This document shows positions 47,017-57,879 of a stretch of 64,000 bases of DNA, in pieces. Each line of letters begins with the position of its first letter. Positions within the stretch are counted from its first letter, which is position 1. Below the pieces are notes generated by a model. That model ran no database searches. It was not told the DNA's origin and worked only from the letters and a program-made list of their open reading frames with translations. Made by a program: the position numbers and the translations under genes. Source of the stretch: Caballeronia cordobensis (GTDB lineage Bacteria > Pseudomonadota > Gammaproteobacteria > Burkholderiales > Burkholderiaceae); the NCBI RefSeq assembly GCF_001544575.2, contig NZ_FCNY02000002.1, positions 186,001-250,000 of the forward strand, read 5' to 3'.

Positions 47017-49547
47017 AGTTCTCCCGTAACTGTTTGTTGTCTCGTATGTTCGTCCTGCGCATCCGTGCCGCCTGAGCCCGAACCGCCTTCCACTTCGCCG
47101 ATCGGCAGGCTGCAGTGGAAAGTCGCGCCGGTCACGTGCCCGTCCGCTTCGACGTTGTTGACCACCCAAAGGCGTCCGCGATGCGACTCGATGATCGAGC
47201 GGCAGATATTCAGACCCATGCCCATGCCGTCGGATTTCGTGCTGTAGAACGGCTCGAAGAGGCGTTCCGCGGTCGCTTCGTCCACACCCGGACCCTGATC
47301 GACCACGCTGATGCAAACGAAGCCGCCGTCCATGCGCTGCACGACGACGCGTATGACCGGATCAACGGCGTTCGGCTTCGCATCATGCATGGCTTCCGCG
47401 GCATTTTTCAACAGGTTGACCAACACTTGTTCGATCAAAACCGGATCGACGTAAATCACCGGCATGCGCGAGCGGATTTCGGTGACCATGCGGATCTTGC
47501 GTTTGCGCGCCTCGATCTCCGCGAGACCGACCGCGTCCGCGACGATATCCGCGACGCGCGCGGCCTGGCGCTTCGGTTCCGAGCGCTTCACGAATTCGCG
47601 GATGCGTTTGATGATCATGCCCGCGCGCACGGCCTGCTGGGCGGTCTTTTCGAGCACGGGAAGGAGCGTCTCCTGCGTCATGCGGCCGGATTTGACCAGC
47701 GCGACACAGCCCGAGCAGTAGTTGTTGATGGCGGCGAGCGGCTGATTCAGCTCGTGCGCGAGCGACGACGCCATTTCGCCCATCGTCATGAGACGGCTCG
47801 TGAACTGCAGCTTTTCTTCCTGCTGATGCGCGAGTTCCTGCGCCTGCTTGCGCTGCGTGATGTCGGTCGCGATCTGCATCTGCGCGAGATGGCCGTCCAC
47901 CCACTGGATGTACTGGCGGCGCACTTCGAACCACTTCTGGATGCCTTCGACATAGACCTCCTGCGCGTCCGCCGAGCTTTCGGTGAGCGCGGTGGCGGGC
48001 AGGCCCGCGAAGGTATCGACCATGTCGATGTCGTCGGACGAGCTTTGCGAGCCGCCGTCGAACGCGGCGCCGGCGAGCTCCAGATGCCCGTCCGGGCGAA
48101 TGCCGAACAGATGCCGGTAATAGCGGTTCGCGAAGAGCAGTTCGGCTTCGTCGGCGGCGAGCACGGACACGGCGGCGTCGAGGCTTTCGAGCACCGTGGT
48201 GAAGCGCTCGTGCGCGGCGGCGAGTTCCTCGCGCGCGCGCTTGGGCTCGGTGATGTCCGTCATCGACGACATCCAGCCGGTCTGACGCCCCGAGCTGTCG
48301 ATGAGCGGCGAGACATAGAGGCGCGCGTGGAAGAACGAGCCGTCCTTGCGGCGCACGCGCAGCTCGAACCCGGAAGAGGGCGCCTTGCCGCGCAAGGTCA
48401 TGTCGAGCTGGCGCTGCATCTCGGGATACGCGTCGCGCGGCCAGTACGGGAACGGCGCATTCTTGCCGACGAGATCGCTTTCATCCCAGCCGGTCATGCG
48501 GCAGAACGCCGGATTCACGTGCGTGATGCGCCCGTGCATGTCGAGCACGCGCATGCCGATCAGCACGGAGTTTTCCATCGCGCGGCGGAAAAACGCTTCG
48601 GCGTAGAGCGCCTGCTGCGCCTCGAAACGCTGGCGCGTATGCTTCCAGAGACTCCACAAGCTCCACAGCACGAAGCACGACAGCCCGGCGACGAGCCAGA
48701 CGAGCGTGTTGTTGGTGAAGTTCGTGAGCTGCGGATACGAATACACGCGCACCGAAAGCCCCTGGCCGGGCGGGTCGAGCGGCAGGTCGTAGAACATGTC
48801 GCGCGGCAGGCGCGGGCGGCTCGACGTGGTCGCGAGCTCGCGGTTGTTCAGATCGGTGATGGAGATCTTGTACTTCGCCGACAGTTCGCTCGGAATGTCG
48901 TGCTTGAGAATGCCTTCGATCGAGAACACCGCCGCGATCGAGCCGAGAAACTCGCGGTCGCGGAAAACGGGCGTCTGCAGCGTGATATAGCCGTTGCCGA
49001 GGTCGTCGTAGAGCAACGGCGAGTAGACTTGGCGGCGAGTGGTGCGCGCTTCCTCGAAGGCGGCTTGCACGGCCTCGTCCATCTGCGTTTCGTTCGGCTT
49101 CGCGAGGCGCGATCCGAGCACGGGCAGCGGCGTATTGGGCCAGCGCGGCTTATGCTCGCTCGTGTACCAGTTCATGTAGAGGATCTCGGGATGCCCCTGC
49201 ATGATGTCGGTGGAGGATGTCTGGAAGGTTTGCGGGTCGCCGTGCCCGGTCGCGATGTCGCGCGCGAGCGCCTGAATCTGCTCTTGCGCGCCCGTCATCG
49301 ACAGGCGTATTTGTTGCTGTGCCCACGCGACATTCCGGTACAGCGTGTCTTCCTGCTGCTGTTGCTCGCGCCGGTTCAGACTCCAGAGGATGAGACTCAT
49401 CACCACCAGAAATACGAGGATGGAAATAAGCGGCGTGAGTAAATAGGAGTTCGACCACCACGGTCCGTGGTGCCAGCGGGAGGGCGAGGCGTCGGTCGGC
49501 TTGCGCGCGGACCTCGCCGAGCGTTTGATCAGCCGTTCGGTCAACAT
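47013..49547 (-). CDS. PAS-domain sensor histidine kinase (FixL/DctB-like)
   Basis: An 844-residue membrane kinase. A segment near residues 34-56 (LLTPLISILVFLVVMSLILW) and another near 282-305 enclose a periplasmic sensor of about 225 residues. One PAS domain with a PAC (about 330-440, ending GWMSSMTDITEPKRA) and a second, degenerate PAS (about 450-560) follow. The H-box SSLAHELNQPLAAINNY carries His598, and the N-box is VNLLKNAAEAMHD, with GMGMGLNICRSIIESH. The ligand is unknown. It forms an overlapping pair with the FixJ-like regulator and is divergent from aceE across 295 bases. Confidence 0.92.
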   Translation of the reverse strand: MLTERLIKRSARSARKPTDASPSRWHHGPWWSNSYLLTPLISILVFLVVMSLILWSLNRREQQQQEDTLYRNVAWAQQQIRLSMTGAQEQIQALARDIATGHGDPQTFQTSSTDIMQGHPEILYMNWYTSEHKPRWPNTPLPVLGSRLAKPNETQMDEAVQAAFEEARTTRRQVYSPLLYDDLGNGYITLQTPVFRDREFLGSIAAVFSIEGILKHDIPSELSAKYKISITDLNNRELATTSSRPRLPRDMFYDLPLDPPGQGLSVRVYSYPQLTNFTNNTLVWLVAGLSCFVLWSLWSLWKHTRQRFEAQQALYAEAFFRRAMENSVLIGMRVLDMHGRITHVNPAFCRMTGWDESDLVGKNAPFPYWPRDAYPEMQRQLDMTLRGKAPSSGFELRVRRKDGSFFHARLYVSPLIDSSGRQTGWMSSMTDITEPKRAREELAAAHERFTTVLESLDAAVSVLAADEAELLFANRYYRHLFGIRPDGHLELAGAAFDGGSQSSSDDIDMVDTFAGLPATALTESSADAQEVYVEGIQKWFEVRRQYIQWVDGHLAQMQIATDITQRKQAQELAHQQEEKLQFTSRLMTMGEMASSLAHELNQPLAAINNYCSGCVALVKSGRMTQETLLPVLEKTAQQAVRAGMIIKRIREFVKRSEPKRQAARVADIVADAVGLAEIEARKRKIRMVTEIRSRMPVIYVDPVLIEQVLVNLLKNAAEAMHDAKPNAVDPVIRVVVQRMDGGFVCISVVDQGPGVDEATAERLFEPFYSTKSDGMGMGLNICRSIIESHRGRLWVVNNVEADGHVTGATFHCSLPIGEVEGGSGSGGTDAQDEHTRQQTVTGEL

Positions 49548-49717
49548 GGAAGCGATTGTAACGCACCACCTGATTGTTAAATGGCGTAAAAAGACGGTAA
49601 AGAAGCCTCAACCGCCGGAAATGGAGGAGAAACATCTGAACAAAAAAGTCTTATCGGACGGTGCGTTGCAGCAATTTTTCGTATGGTGAGATGAACTCTC
49701 ATGATTTGAAAAATTCC

Positions 49718-49747
49718 TTGCGTCATGATCTCGACCCTCTTTAGAAT
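49718..49747 (+). promoter_or_regulatory. Putative promoter of the aceE-aceF-lpdA operon
   Basis: TTGCGT (49718-49723) and TAGAAT (49742-49747) are 18 bases apart. The predicted start is near 49754, giving a leader of about 90 bases. The intergenic region also has to hold the promoter of the divergent kinase gene. Confidence 0.5.
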
Positions 49748-49842
49748 TGCCGGCACGCGGCCAGTGCCCGCCTTTCCGTGTCTTCGCGCGCGGGCGTGCG
49801 CCGGCGGTTTTCAGAGAGTGTTCCTCACATCAGGAGACGAGC

Positions 49843-52536
<2,694 letters not shown>

Positions 52537-52615
52537 AGGCATCGCCCCCGTGCGTTGTGACGCGGCCTCTCTCCGAAGCGGAGGGAGGCCGCGTGCAACC
52601 CAGGAGACACTAATA

Positions 52616-54253
52616 ATGAGTCAAGCGATCGAAGTCAAAGTGCCGGACATCGGCGATTACAAGGACGTCCCCGTGATCGAAGTGCTGGTCAAGGTGGGCG
52701 ATACCGTGGAGCCCGAGCAGTCGCTCGTCACGCTCGAATCCGATAAAGCCACGATGGACGTGCCGAGCTCGGCAGCGGGCGTCGTGAAGGAAATCAAGGT
52801 CAAGGTGGGCGACAACGTGTCGGAAGGCACGCTGATCGTCGTGCTGGAAGGCGGTGCGTTCGCCGCAGCGCCGGCTCCGGCCGCCGCGCCCGCATCCGCG
52901 CCGGCCGCTGCGCCCGCGCCCGCCGCGGCGTCGGGCGGCGGTTCCGTCGACGTGAAAGTGCCGGACATCGGCGATTTCAAGGACATTCCGGTCATCGAGA
53001 TCGCCGTGAAAGTGGGCGACAAGGTGGAGAAGGAACAGTCGCTCGTCACGCTCGAATCCGACAAGGCGACGATGGACGTGCCGAGCCCCGCCGCGGGCAC
53101 GGTGAAGGAACTGAAGGTCAAGATCGGCGACACGGTCTCCGAAGGCACGCTGATTCTCGTGCTCGAAGGTGGCGCGGATGGCGCGGCGGCAGCGCCGTCG
53201 CCCGCTCCCGCTCCCGCCGCCGCGAAGGAAGTGCCGTCGGATGCGCCCGCGAAGCCCGCGCCCGCGCCGAAGGAAGCGCCGTCCGCTCTCGCGCAGGCGC
53301 CCGTGATGCCTGCCGGCGACGGCACGCGCACATCGAGCCATGCGTCGCCTTCGGTGCGCAAGTTCGCGCGCGAACTGGGCGTCGATGTGTCGCGCGTGCG
53401 CGGCACGGGGCCCAAGAACCGCATCACGCAAGGCGACATCACCGCGTTCGTGAAGGGCGTGATGTCCGGTCAGGGCGCGGCGCCTGCCGCTGCCGCTCCG
53501 GCTGGCGGTGGCGGCGGCGAGCTGGGCCTGCTGCCGTGGCCGAAGATCGACTTCACGAAGTTCGGTCCGGTCGATCCGAAGCCGCTCTCGCGCATCAAGA
53601 AGATCTCGGGTGCGAACCTGCATCGCAACTGGGTGATGATCCCGCACGTCACGAACAACGACGAAGCCGACATCACCGAGCTCGAAGAGCTGCGCGTGAA
53701 GCTCAACAAGGAGCACGAGAAAGCGGGCGTGAAGTTCACGATGCTCGCGTTCGTCATCAAGGCCGTGGTTTCGGCGCTCAAGAAGTTCCCGGACTTCAAC
53801 GCGAGCCTGGACGGCGACAACCTCGTCTTCAAGCAGTACTACCACATCGGTTTCGCAGCCGATACGCCGAACGGTCTCGTCGTTCCGGTGATCCGCGACG
53901 CCGACAAGAAGGGCCTCGTGGATATCGCCAAGGAGATGGCGGACCTGTCGAAGCTCGCGCGCGACGGCAAGCTGAAGCCGGATCAGATGCAGGGCGGCTG
54001 CTTCTCGATCTCGTCGCTGGGCGGCATCGGCGGAACGCACTTCACGCCGATCATCAACGCACCCGAAGTCGCGATCCTCGGTCTGTCGCGCGGCTATCAG
54101 AAGCCGGTGTGGGACGGCAAGCAGTTCGTGCCGCGCCTCACGCTGCCGATGTCGCTGTCGTACGACCATCGCGTCATCGACGGTGCGGCCGCCGCGCGCT
54201 TCAACGCGTATCTGTCGGCGATTCTGGCGGATTTCCGTCGCGTCATTCTCTGA
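52616..54253 (+). CDS. aceF: Dihydrolipoyllysine acetyltransferase (PDH E2), two lipoyl domains
   Basis: A 545-residue E2. Two lipoyl domains (about 4-79 and 112-186) carry the lipoylated lysines Lys44 and Lys150 in ESDKATMDV. Ala/Pro-rich linkers separate them. The E1/E3-binding domain (about 238-280) has PSVRKFARELGVDVSRVRG. The catalytic domain (about 315-545) ends with SYDHRVIDGAAAARF, which holds the active His/Asp. E. coli has three lipoyl domains, and two is common in betaproteobacteria. Ribosome site AGGAGACACTAATA precedes the ATG. LpdA follows after 74 bases. Confidence 0.97.
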   Translation: MSQAIEVKVPDIGDYKDVPVIEVLVKVGDTVEPEQSLVTLESDKATMDVPSSAAGVVKEIKVKVGDNVSEGTLIVVLEGGAFAAAPAPAAAPASAPAAAPAPAAASGGGSVDVKVPDIGDFKDIPVIEIAVKVGDKVEKEQSLVTLESDKATMDVPSPAAGTVKELKVKIGDTVSEGTLILVLEGGADGAAAAPSPAPAPAAAKEVPSDAPAKPAPAPKEAPSALAQAPVMPAGDGTRTSSHASPSVRKFARELGVDVSRVRGTGPKNRITQGDITAFVKGVMSGQGAAPAAAAPAGGGGGELGLLPWPKIDFTKFGPVDPKPLSRIKKISGANLHRNWVMIPHVTNNDEADITELEELRVKLNKEHEKAGVKFTMLAFVIKAVVSALKKFPDFNASLDGDNLVFKQYYHIGFAADTPNGLVVPVIRDADKKGLVDIAKEMADLSKLARDGKLKPDQMQGGCFSISSLGGIGGTHFTPIINAPEVAILGLSRGYQKPVWDGKQFVPRLTLPMSLSYDHRVIDGAAAARFNAYLSAILADFRRVIL

Positions 54254-54327
54254 TCGTCTGATCTGGCCGACGGCGGAACCCCGGGCGTGTGCCTGAGGTT
54301 CCATCCGCACATCTCTTAGGGGACAAC

Positions 54328-56385
54328 ATGAGTCTCGTCGAACTAAAAGTACCCGACATCGGCGACTTCTCCGATGTCGATGTCATCGAAGTCAATATCA
54401 AGCCCGGCGACGCCATTGAAAAGGAACAGGGCGTCATCACGCTCGAAACCGACAAGGCCACGATGGAAGTGCCCGCCGATGTCGCGGGCACGATCAAGGA
54501 AGTGAAGGTCAAGCAGGGCGACAAGGTGTCGCAAGGCTCGGTCATCGCGATGATCGAAACGGAAGGCGCGGCTGCCGCGGCCGCGCCGGCCGCTGCGCCC
54601 GCACCGGCTGCGGCTGCTCCGGCGCCGGCGCCGGCTTCGGGCGGCGGCGTGCAGGATGTGAAGGTGCCGGACATCGGCGACTTCAAGGACATTCCGGTCA
54701 TCGAAATTCACGTGAAGCCGGGCGATACGGTCGAGAAGGAGCAGTCGCTCATCACGCTCGAATCCGACAAGGCGACGATGGACGTGCCGTCGCCCGCCGC
54801 GGGCACGGTGAAGGAAGTGAAGGTCAAGGTGGGCGACAATGTGTCGGAAGGCACGCTGGTGCTGACGCTCGAAGGCGGTGCGGTTGCGGCTGCGCCTCAG
54901 AAGGCGGCTCCGGCTTCGGCGCCGGCCGCAGCCCCGACGCCCGCTCCGCAGGCCGGCAGCTATTCCGGCTCGGCGGACGTCGAATGCGACATGCTCGTGC
55001 TCGGCGCGGGCCCCGGCGGTTATTCGGCGGCGTTCCGCGCAGCCGATCTCGGCATGAAGACCGTGCTCGTCGAACGTTACTCGACGCTCGGCGGCGTGTG
55101 CCTGAACGTCGGCTGCATTCCGTCGAAGGCGCTTTTGCACACCGCGCTCGTGATGGATGAAACGAAGGAGCTGGCCGCGCACGGCATCAGCTTCGGCGAG
55201 CCGAAGATCGATCTCGACAAGCTGCGCGGCTTCAAGGAAGGCGTCGTCAAGAAGCTGACCGGCGGTCTCGCAGGCATGGCGAAGGCGCGCAAGGTGACGG
55301 TCGTGACGGGCGTCGGCAATTTCGTCGATCCGAATCACATGGAAGTGCAGGGGCCGGACGGCAAGAAGGTCGTCAAGTTCAAGCAGGCGATCATCGCGGC
55401 TGGTTCGCAAGCCGTGAAGCTGCCGTTCTTCCCGGACGATCCGCGTGTCGTCGATTCGACCGGCGCGCTCGAACTGCGTCAGATTCCGAAGCGCATGCTG
55501 GTGGTGGGCGGCGGCATTATCGGCCTGGAAATGGCGACGGTGTATTCGACGCTCGGCTCGGACATCGACGTCGTCGAAATGCTCGACGGCCTGATGCTCG
55601 GCGCGGACCGCGATCTCGTGAAGGTCTGGGAGAAGTTCAACAGCAAGCGTTTCACCAACGTCATGCTGAAGACCAAGACGACCAAGGCCGAAGCGAAGGA
55701 AGACGGCATCTACGTGACCTTCGAAGGCGAGAAGGCGCCGGCCGAACCGCAACGTTACGACCTCGTGCTGCTCGCGGTCGGCCGCAGCCCGAACGGCGGC
55801 AAGATCGGCGCGGACAAGGCGGGCGTCGCGGTGACGGATCGCGGCTTCATCGACGTCGACAAGCAGATGCGCACCAACGTGCCGCACATCTTTGCGATCG
55901 GCGATCTCGTCGGCCAGCCGATGCTCGCGCACAAGGCCGTGCACGAAGGTCACGTCGCGGCGGAAGCGGCGCACGGCGAGAAAGCGTATTTCGATGCGCT
56001 GCAGATTCCGTCCGTCGCTTATACGGACCCGGAAGTGGCGTGGGCGGGCAAGACGGAAGATCAGTGCAAGGCCGAAGGCATCAAGTTCGGCAAGGCCGTG
56101 TTCCCGTGGGCCGCATCGGGCCGCGCGATCGCCAATGGCCGCGACGAAGGCTTCACCAAGCTCATTTTCGATGAGGAAACGCATCGCGTGATCGGCGGCG
56201 GCATTGTCGGTCTGAATGCGGGCGATCTGATCAGCGAAGTGTGTCTCGCGATCGAAATGGGCGCGGATGCGACCGACATCGGCAAGACGATCCACCCGCA
56301 CCCGACGCTCGGCGAATCGGTCGGCATGGCGGCGGAACTGTACGAAGGCGTGTGCACGGACCTGCCGCCGCAGCGCAAGAAGTAA
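54328..56385 (+). CDS. lpdA: Dihydrolipoyl dehydrogenase (PDH E3) with two N-terminal lipoyl domains
   Basis: A 685-residue protein, much longer than simple E3 (about 475). Residues 1-79 form one lipoyl domain with Lys43 (ETDKATMEV). Residues 110-185 form a second with Lys149 (ESDKATMDV). Ala/Pro linkers follow each. The E3 part starts near residue 218 with FAD-binding VLGAGPGGYSAAFRAAD and redox Cys259/Cys264 in GVCLNVGCIPSK. GGGIIGLEMATVYSTLGS binds NAD, and the C-terminal HPHPTLGE contains the catalytic His. The E3 reoxidises dihydrolipoamide. The second lipoyl domain closely matches that of the neighbouring AceF. Confidence 0.95.
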   Translation: MSLVELKVPDIGDFSDVDVIEVNIKPGDAIEKEQGVITLETDKATMEVPADVAGTIKEVKVKQGDKVSQGSVIAMIETEGAAAAAAPAAAPAPAAAAPAPAPASGGGVQDVKVPDIGDFKDIPVIEIHVKPGDTVEKEQSLITLESDKATMDVPSPAAGTVKEVKVKVGDNVSEGTLVLTLEGGAVAAAPQKAAPASAPAAAPTPAPQAGSYSGSADVECDMLVLGAGPGGYSAAFRAADLGMKTVLVERYSTLGGVCLNVGCIPSKALLHTALVMDETKELAAHGISFGEPKIDLDKLRGFKEGVVKKLTGGLAGMAKARKVTVVTGVGNFVDPNHMEVQGPDGKKVVKFKQAIIAAGSQAVKLPFFPDDPRVVDSTGALELRQIPKRMLVVGGGIIGLEMATVYSTLGSDIDVVEMLDGLMLGADRDLVKVWEKFNSKRFTNVMLKTKTTKAEAKEDGIYVTFEGEKAPAEPQRYDLVLLAVGRSPNGGKIGADKAGVAVTDRGFIDVDKQMRTNVPHIFAIGDLVGQPMLAHKAVHEGHVAAEAAHGEKAYFDALQIPSVAYTDPEVAWAGKTEDQCKAEGIKFGKAVFPWAASGRAIANGRDEGFTKLIFDEETHRVIGGGIVGLNAGDLISEVCLAIEMGADATDIGKTIHPHPTLGESVGMAAELYEGVCTDLPPQRKK

Positions 56386-56408
56386 GCTCCGGCGCTTCGT
56401 AAAAGTGC

Positions 56409-56446
56409 AAAAGGCGCGCTCCTGTTATGGGAGCGCGCCTTTCTTG
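56409..56446 (+). terminator. Rho-independent terminator after lpdA
   Basis: AAAGGCGCGCTCC and GGGAGCGCGCCTTT pair around TGTTAT and are followed by CTT. It ends the aceE-aceF-lpdA transcript. Confidence 0.85.
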
Positions 56447-56481
56447 TGTGCAGCGATCCAAACCACAGACCCACAGACGAC

Positions 56482-56510
56482 AAAAAACCCGGCGCGGTGG
56501 CCGGGTTTTT
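56482..56510 (-). terminator. Bidirectional terminator after the phasin gene
   Basis: AAAAACCCGGC and GCCGGGTTTTT pair around GCGGTG. A T-run is present in both directions, so it can stop phasin transcripts (minus) and read-through from lpdA (plus). Confidence 0.85.
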
Positions 56511-56554
56511 CGTGATGCGTGCTGCACTACGCCGGGCAGAACCCGGCGGCAAAC

Positions 56555-57130
56555 TTAGGCAACCGACTTCTTCGCGACGCGCGAAGCTTGTTCCGTCGCT
56601 TGCGTAGCAGCCTTCGTCGCAGCCGTGGCAGCGGCGTTGAAGTTGCTTTCAGCGATTTCGACAGCTTGCTTCGTTGCCTTGTGAACCGTTTCGTACGTCG
56701 TGTTGGCGGCGGTGATGGCCGACTTCATCACGGCGACAGCGGTTTCCGAACCGGCCGGTGCGTTCTTCGCGACGTTGTCGACGAGCGTTTGCACCTTGCG
56801 GTTTTGCTCTTCGTACTGCGCTTCCGCGACGCGGGCGAATTCGGCTTGCGTGGCCGATGCGATTTCATACAGGTGACGGCCGTACGACAGCACCTTTTCC
56901 GCGACCGGCTGGGTCAGGCTGGCTTGCAGCGCGAGCAGTTCTTGCGCGTCCTTGACCGACAGCGCGCGCTGTGCGTTTTCCTGGCTTTCGGCCAGCGTGG
57001 ACTTCACGACTTGCAGGTTCAGTTCGACGAGCTTTTCAACGCCTTCGAATGCCTTGTTCGTGAGGCCGAACAGCGTGTCGAAGTTGGCTTTCTGTGCAGC
57101 GGCGATTTGCTCGGGGGTCAACAGCGTCAT
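56555..57130 (-). CDS. phaP: Phasin family protein (PHA granule-associated)
   Basis: A 191-residue phasin starting [20 protein letters not shown], the conserved N-terminus of betaproteobacterial PhaP. The body is amphipathic and helical ([39 protein letters not shown]). The C-terminus is an Ala/Thr-rich helix with repeated TKAATQA, ending VAKKSVA. Phasins coat polyhydroxyalkanoate granules and control their number and size. A near-consensus promoter lies about 110 bases upstream. Confidence 0.92.
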   Translation of the reverse strand: MTLLTPEQIAAAQKANFDTLFGLTNKAFEGVEKLVELNLQVVKSTLAESQENAQRALSVKDAQELLALQASLTQPVAEKVLSYGRHLYEIASATQAEFARVAEAQYEEQNRKVQTLVDNVAKNAPAGSETAVAVMKSAITAANTTYETVHKATKQAVEIAESNFNAAATAATKAATQATEQASRVAKKSVA

Positions 57131-57243
57131 CTCAGGCTCCTGATGGCCGACCCATCAAAGCGCGGGTCGTGGTTTGGTAGATCCGGCTCGGCGAACCTGC
57201 CGGTTAGGTGCAACTGCAATTGGTGCGTCGCAACATGAAGCCC

Positions 57244-57271
57244 ATTTTAGAGATATTCCGTTGGATGTCAA
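57244..57271 (-). promoter_or_regulatory. Promoter of the phasin gene, flanked by a repeated 10-mer
   Basis: On the minus strand, TTGACA (57271-57266) and TAAAAT (57249-57244) are 16 bases apart. GTGCGTCGCA occurs at 57223-57232 and again at 57281-57290, one copy on each side of the core promoter. Such placement suits a repressor, PhaR in this family, but the site is not proven. Confidence 0.7.
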
Positions 57272-57299
57272 GCACTTTTTGTGCGTCGCACCATCGGGG

Positions 57300-57816
57300 A
57301 AAACCGTTGTTAAACAAGAGCTTACTTTGTGGGGAAGGAGCGAAATGCGTGCGGGGAAACCCCTAGCCGCCTACGGCTGGAAAGGGCTGCAAGACAGGGT
57401 GCTCACCCTCGCATGCTCCGATGAAAGCACGGCTGCATGAACTTTTGATGTTGCCCTTGCCGCGATGCAAAAGGAGGTTTCTCATGCATGTCTTATTTTT
57501 AAGACGCCGCCGTACACCAAATTGTTGAAGAAACGTTAACATTTCGGCTGCCCAAACTGCCGCAAGCGGTGCGGGCCGTGGCTGCACCTCATTCCCTCGA
57601 TCGAAAATCTGCGTTTTGTCCGATCTGTTTCACCGGTTCGACTAAAGTCGTGGAAAGTTTTGCCGATAGTGCGTGTGTCGTCGGGCAGAAAAGGGCGCTG
57701 TCGGCAGCACGGTTTCGCCGCGTCGATCGTTTCTTCCGATCGCGGCGCGTGGTCAATCGGCAATAAGCAATCACGGCTTACAACTCGGTTTAACGAGTGC
57801 CCATAAGTACTTAATA
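57300..57816. other. Unassigned intergenic region between phaP and pbpG
   Basis: About 520 bases with no protein gene of normal size. It contains two hairpins (AGCCG/CGGCT around 57365-57378, AGGGTG/CACCCT around 57395-57408). A perfect AAGGAGG stands six bases before an ATG at 57484 that opens only 14 codons. CGATCG copies flank a TTTCTTC loop near 57725-57745. The pbpG promoter lies just beyond, so this region is not needed for it. Confidence 0.45.
57484..57528 (+). CDS. Possible 14-residue peptide behind a perfect ribosome site
   Basis: MHVLFLRRRRTPNC, from ATG 57484 to TGA 57526-57528. AAGGAGG at 57471-57477 is the strongest Shine-Dalgarno in this region and is well spaced. Peptides this short are often chance, but the ribosome site is not easily explained otherwise. 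It could be a leader peptide. Confidence 0.25.
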   Translation: MHVLFLRRRRTPNC

Positions 57817-57845
57817 TTGCTTAAATTTCGTAGCTTCACTACACT
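57817..57845 (+). promoter_or_regulatory. Promoter of the PbpG-type endopeptidase gene
   Basis: TTGCTT (57817-57822) and TACACT (57840-57845) are 17 bases apart. The start is predicted near 57852, 28 bases before the ATG. A short hairpin ACTCG/CGAGT lies just upstream, near 57783-57798. Confidence 0.55.
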
Positions 57846-57879
57846 TGGCGGTACTCTCCAGCCGCCCAACAGAACACTA

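Noticed and set aside
57361-57420. A known riboswitch class (guanidine-II/mini-ykkC) from the paired hairpins near 57365-57408
   Set aside because: The loops do not carry the required conserved tetraloop in a paired context, and no typical target gene follows.
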